From Sipunculus nudus (lineage: Eukaryota; Annelida; Sipuncula; Golfingiida; Sipunculidae): a stretch of 64,000 nucleotides of DNA. Below the pieces are notes generated by a model, which was not told the DNA's origin, searched no databases, and saw only the letters and a program-made list of their open reading frames with translations. The translations under genes and the position numbers were made by a program. Shown here piece after piece: positions 60,904-64,000 of the stretch. Where the stretch lies: contig CM049315.1 in assembly GCA_026874595.1 (NCBI GenBank), forward strand, positions 69,263,916 to 69,327,915. Direction: 5' to 3'. Position 1 is the stretch's first letter. The number at the start of each line of letters is the position of its first letter.

Positions 60904-63673
60904 ATATAATAATAATAACGTTATATATTTACGGGCTATGAAAATTCCAAATATATTTTTATATAAAAGTTAATGACAAGTACATGGGGAGGGTATAGTT
61001 TTTCCCATATTGAGAAAATTTTAAATATGTAAACAGGAAATTATTAGGCACTTTCTTCACAAAAAAAAATATGAATATTTTTCTAATATTCACTTAAATG
61101 TAACCAAGACAAATGGGAAACTAGTCACCTCTAAAAAACTCCAGACGGTGCTATATGGGGGGCTTGTGTTGCAAATTGTACAGTTATCTTATTTCTATAT
61201 AGCTTTTTTTCCCAAATTATTTAAAATAATGCATGTTTATAACCAAATCTAATACATTTGATAGATGTCATGTCTCATCGTATTGTAATACCGGTTTATG
61301 TACAATTTTTTTTCTAGTCTTAGTAATATCCAAATTTTATTCTTGCTTCTCGTTTTCGCCATTGTTTTCTATAAAATTGTAAGCTGTAATAGCTTTCATA
61401 GAGCACATCATTGTGGGCTTTACACTTTACAGAATAAAACATTATATTATTTTTATTATTCCAGCACACATGAAGTCTCGCTAACGGCTCTTATAGGGTT
61501 GGTGAACCTAGAATCATCCCGACTTCGCTTTTAAAGCCAGCAGTGACCACTTCAGTCCATTGGGGTGTCTCGAACGGGAAAAGTTGTTGAGGTCAGGGTT
61601 GCCAGGGGTGGTTCACACAATCAGGGCCCATAGAGATCCCCGGGGCAGAGTTGTGACGGTTCGATCTGGGAAAACCCCAGGTAATTCATCAGGTTCAGAT
61701 AAAGGCAAAACAATCAATGCAAAAAGGATTTTATAAAAAAATCCCTGGCACTGTCATCTGGCCGGTTATCTAAGAGATGTCTTTCGTTGGAAGTTCGCTG
61801 TTTTTTTAGTCGAGAACGTTCGAGACATGCATATGTGATATGTGTGTATTTGTCTGGGGGGGGGGGGGGGGGGCTCGTATTTTTGGTTATACGCCAAGTC
61901 ATATAAGTTTCATATAGGAAAAGTCTTTTAAATGAAATGATTTATAAATTGAAGGTGTGGCTTACTCTGTGCTTTAATCACACTTTAAAAATATGTTAAC
62001 AAATCTTAAGAAATCTATAAAAAAAATGAAAATGGCTTTTGCCGTTGTTTAAAACACTATGATTTCAATTTTCAAGAACAAACTTACCCCTCAACCAGTG
62101 ACAAAATGATGACTGTCGGACAAAACCGGATTTAACTTACCGCCTGTGTCAGCATAACACGTCGTTTAAGAATGATTATTGTCAAAGTACTGAAAAATAA
62201 AGAAAGCTAAAAACTAAAAGAAAAAAGTAATTAAGATTCATTTTTCAGTCTAATTTGTAAATTTTAAATATTAAATGTGGTTAAGGAAATATGTATTTTT
62301 ATTAAATAATTGCTTTAAATCAAAGTTGCGTGTTAAAAACAACACAAATATTTAAATCCTTATATTAGACTTAAATATGTGCCATATTATATTTAATATT
62401 TGCTAGCCTCTATTGATTTTTGTAAAACAGAATATTTTAAATTTAAATAAAAAGGGTAATTTGAATTTAATTAATATATATATCATAAAGTAATGGTTCA
62501 AAATTGCTTTTCGCATAACCAAACAAAGTTGTAGTCGTCGTTGTCGTGGTACTGTTAATAGTCTTATTAGTTGAGCAACATTGAAATATATATATCGATA
62601 ATGATTTTTGATTGGATTATATTTTTAAATGAGATCAGTGAATTTACAATATGGCTCAAACATTATCATTATTATTATTATTATTATTGGTAATCATTCA
62701 AACAAACCTATATCGATCGATATTTCGCACCGACCAAATTAATGGATATAAATTTATACTATCACATTAATTTTTATTTGTTTACGACTGGTCTGATTTT
62801 CTTTCGGTGAGAGTTTAAGGGTCTTGTCTGACTGCATTTTATACGAGCATACGACTGCTCGTAAGATTTCTACCGACCGATCGTTGAATGAGACAATATG
62901 TCCTACGATAGCTGCCGAGGGGTCGTACGATAACCATAGAGTGGTCGTGGGTAATTACGTACGAGCAGTCGGCCTGTAGGGAATTTCCCCACAGGTAATA
63001 GAAAACAACACAGGAATTTCGTTTAAAATACCAGAAGTGCCGAAAAGGTTGTCCAGATAACTATAATGATACTGCCAGTCCTGAGAGGGTGCGCGTTGTG
63101 AAAAGCTCACACTATCGCAGCGGCTACTAAGACTTCGCCTTATGTCGACAAGTGTGTGAACCCTTCCAGCGCCAAGGTCAGAGTGAGCGAGGCCGGTTAT
63201 CCTTTAGCCTCGCTTTGGGTCCCCGGACCGGGAGATATCCCGATTGGCTGTCCCCTCAGGTGGGATCGCCCACTTACCCTTAGGGGTGTTATTATAAAAA
63301 ATAATGGGATATCCGACACTCTCCCCCCCCTTATCGAGAAAAAAAATGTAGCTATCTATATACTTATAGACAGGGACTTTTTTTTTTTAAGTTATAGCCC
63401 AATAAGGATATCCCATGTTAAATTTGAAACACATCGTAGTCCCCGGGTGAAAACCCTAGTGGACATCTAGGGAAACCGGAAGACTTCGATGGGTTTACGG
63501 ATGTGTAGGGTCTGGCAGTATTTGATGTTTTACTTTGATTTTGTGTGGTTGGTAGTTTTATTCAAATACATAAACAGTATTATATGAGGCATATTCAACA
63601 CAGTAATACAAGCTGTCCAAAACGACAGACCTATATGGAGTCCACAGAATATTATAAGTTCATTGAAAAGCCA

Positions 63674-63852
63674 TGGCCAAAGTCTCTAGCATACCGATTG
63701 TCCATTTAAATGCAGCGTAGTGCTAGGCTATGTGACCATTGGTTTGTAGCACGCGTGAAAGGTTAACTTTTTTTTCTTTTTTTTTATGACCAGAGTCTCT
63801 AGCACACAGATTGTCCCTTTCAATGCAGCGTAGTGCTAGGCTGTATGTCCAT
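63674..63852. repeat. 57-bp direct repeat, two copies
   Basis: 63,680-63,736 and 63,793-63,850 share GCAGCGTAGTGCTAGGCT and GATTGTCC(A/C)TTT, with a period of about 114 bp. Not coding. Confidence 0.75.
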
Positions 63853-64000
63853 ATGGTGGTATCTCGACAGGAAAGCATGCGCGATTGTAGAGATCTTGCC
63901 AACCAGACAGCTCCTCGGGGATGCATCGGGGCGACCCTCACGGAACGGCCTCTGCAAAAAGACAATCAACAGCAGTATCCGTTCCTCCCTTATACGGGGC

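Larger units (their letters stand above)
58960..64000. other. right-hand gene-poor stretch
   Basis: No complete gene. It contains a CA-rich microsatellite (58,962-58,994), an interrupted (AT)n at 60,861-60,907, part of the 47,760-type MITE (60,930-61,170), a G17 run (61,857-61,873), a GCTCGTA-rich inverted segment (62,840-62,995) and a block with GGATATCC-type inverted words (63,230-63,420). A GC-richer segment at 59,475-59,690 looks coding-like but was not placed in any family. Confidence 0.5.

Noticed and set aside
63156-63470. 104-codon gene (MNPSSAKVRVSEAGYPLASL...)
   Set aside because: It covers a segment rich in inverted GGATATCC-type words and homopolymers, with no domain or splice support; more likely a repeat.

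Overview
The window reads as animal nuclear DNA and most probably comes from a mollusc, likely a bivalve. It is AT-rich, with short exons bounded by GT..AG introns, many long (AT)n arrays, tRNA-derived SINEs, L1-like LINEs, several Ty3/Gypsy-type fossils, a DIRS-type fossil and many MITEs. The organism call is inference. No bacterial gene, rRNA gene or CRISPR array is present.

Layout. 1-9,640 is a pile of mobile-element remains: an L1-like LINE tail, a Gypsy-type fossil carrying an SGNH-hydrolase-like ORF, an L1 ORF1 relic, and a second Gypsy-type fossil. 9,640-17,018 is gene-poor and holds a small relic of a discoidin-type gene (11,022-11,880). 17,019-36,131 (minus) is a host gene assembled here from five exons whose phases all agree. 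It encodes a 273-residue secreted protein: signal peptide, PAN/apple-like domain, short linker made by a 25-nt microexon, then one F5/8 type C (discoidin) domain. Its introns hold a Gypsy-type fossil with both LTRs (itself containing an 815-bp DNA transposon), a DIRS-type fossil, an inverted SINE pair and a 46-bp-arm palindrome. 37,500-40,885 is a second copy of the L1-like LINE.

41,198-58,955 is the most interesting part. It holds two intact, tandemly duplicated seven-exon genes on the minus strand (44,061-46,969 and 55,057-57,913), encoding 422 and 420 residues. Both match the C-terminal half of polo-like kinase 4 (polo boxes PB1, PB2 and PB3) and no kinase domain is present. Each starts with its own small ATG exon behind a TATA-like box and a shared upstream block. 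Exon lengths are conserved to within two whole-codon indels while intron lengths drift freely, so both copies look selected as proteins. A decayed third fragment lies at 41,198-41,765. By analogy with PLK4, these proteins could bind the centriole scaffold and STIL-type partners without phosphorylating them. 48,770-54,385 and 58,960-64,000 hold repeats and no gene that I can support.

How the parts relate: the two host loci (secreted PAN-discoidin protein; kinase-less PLK4 pair) have no evident functional link. All features were read by eye; splice sites were chosen from GT..AG, phase and homology, without transcript data.
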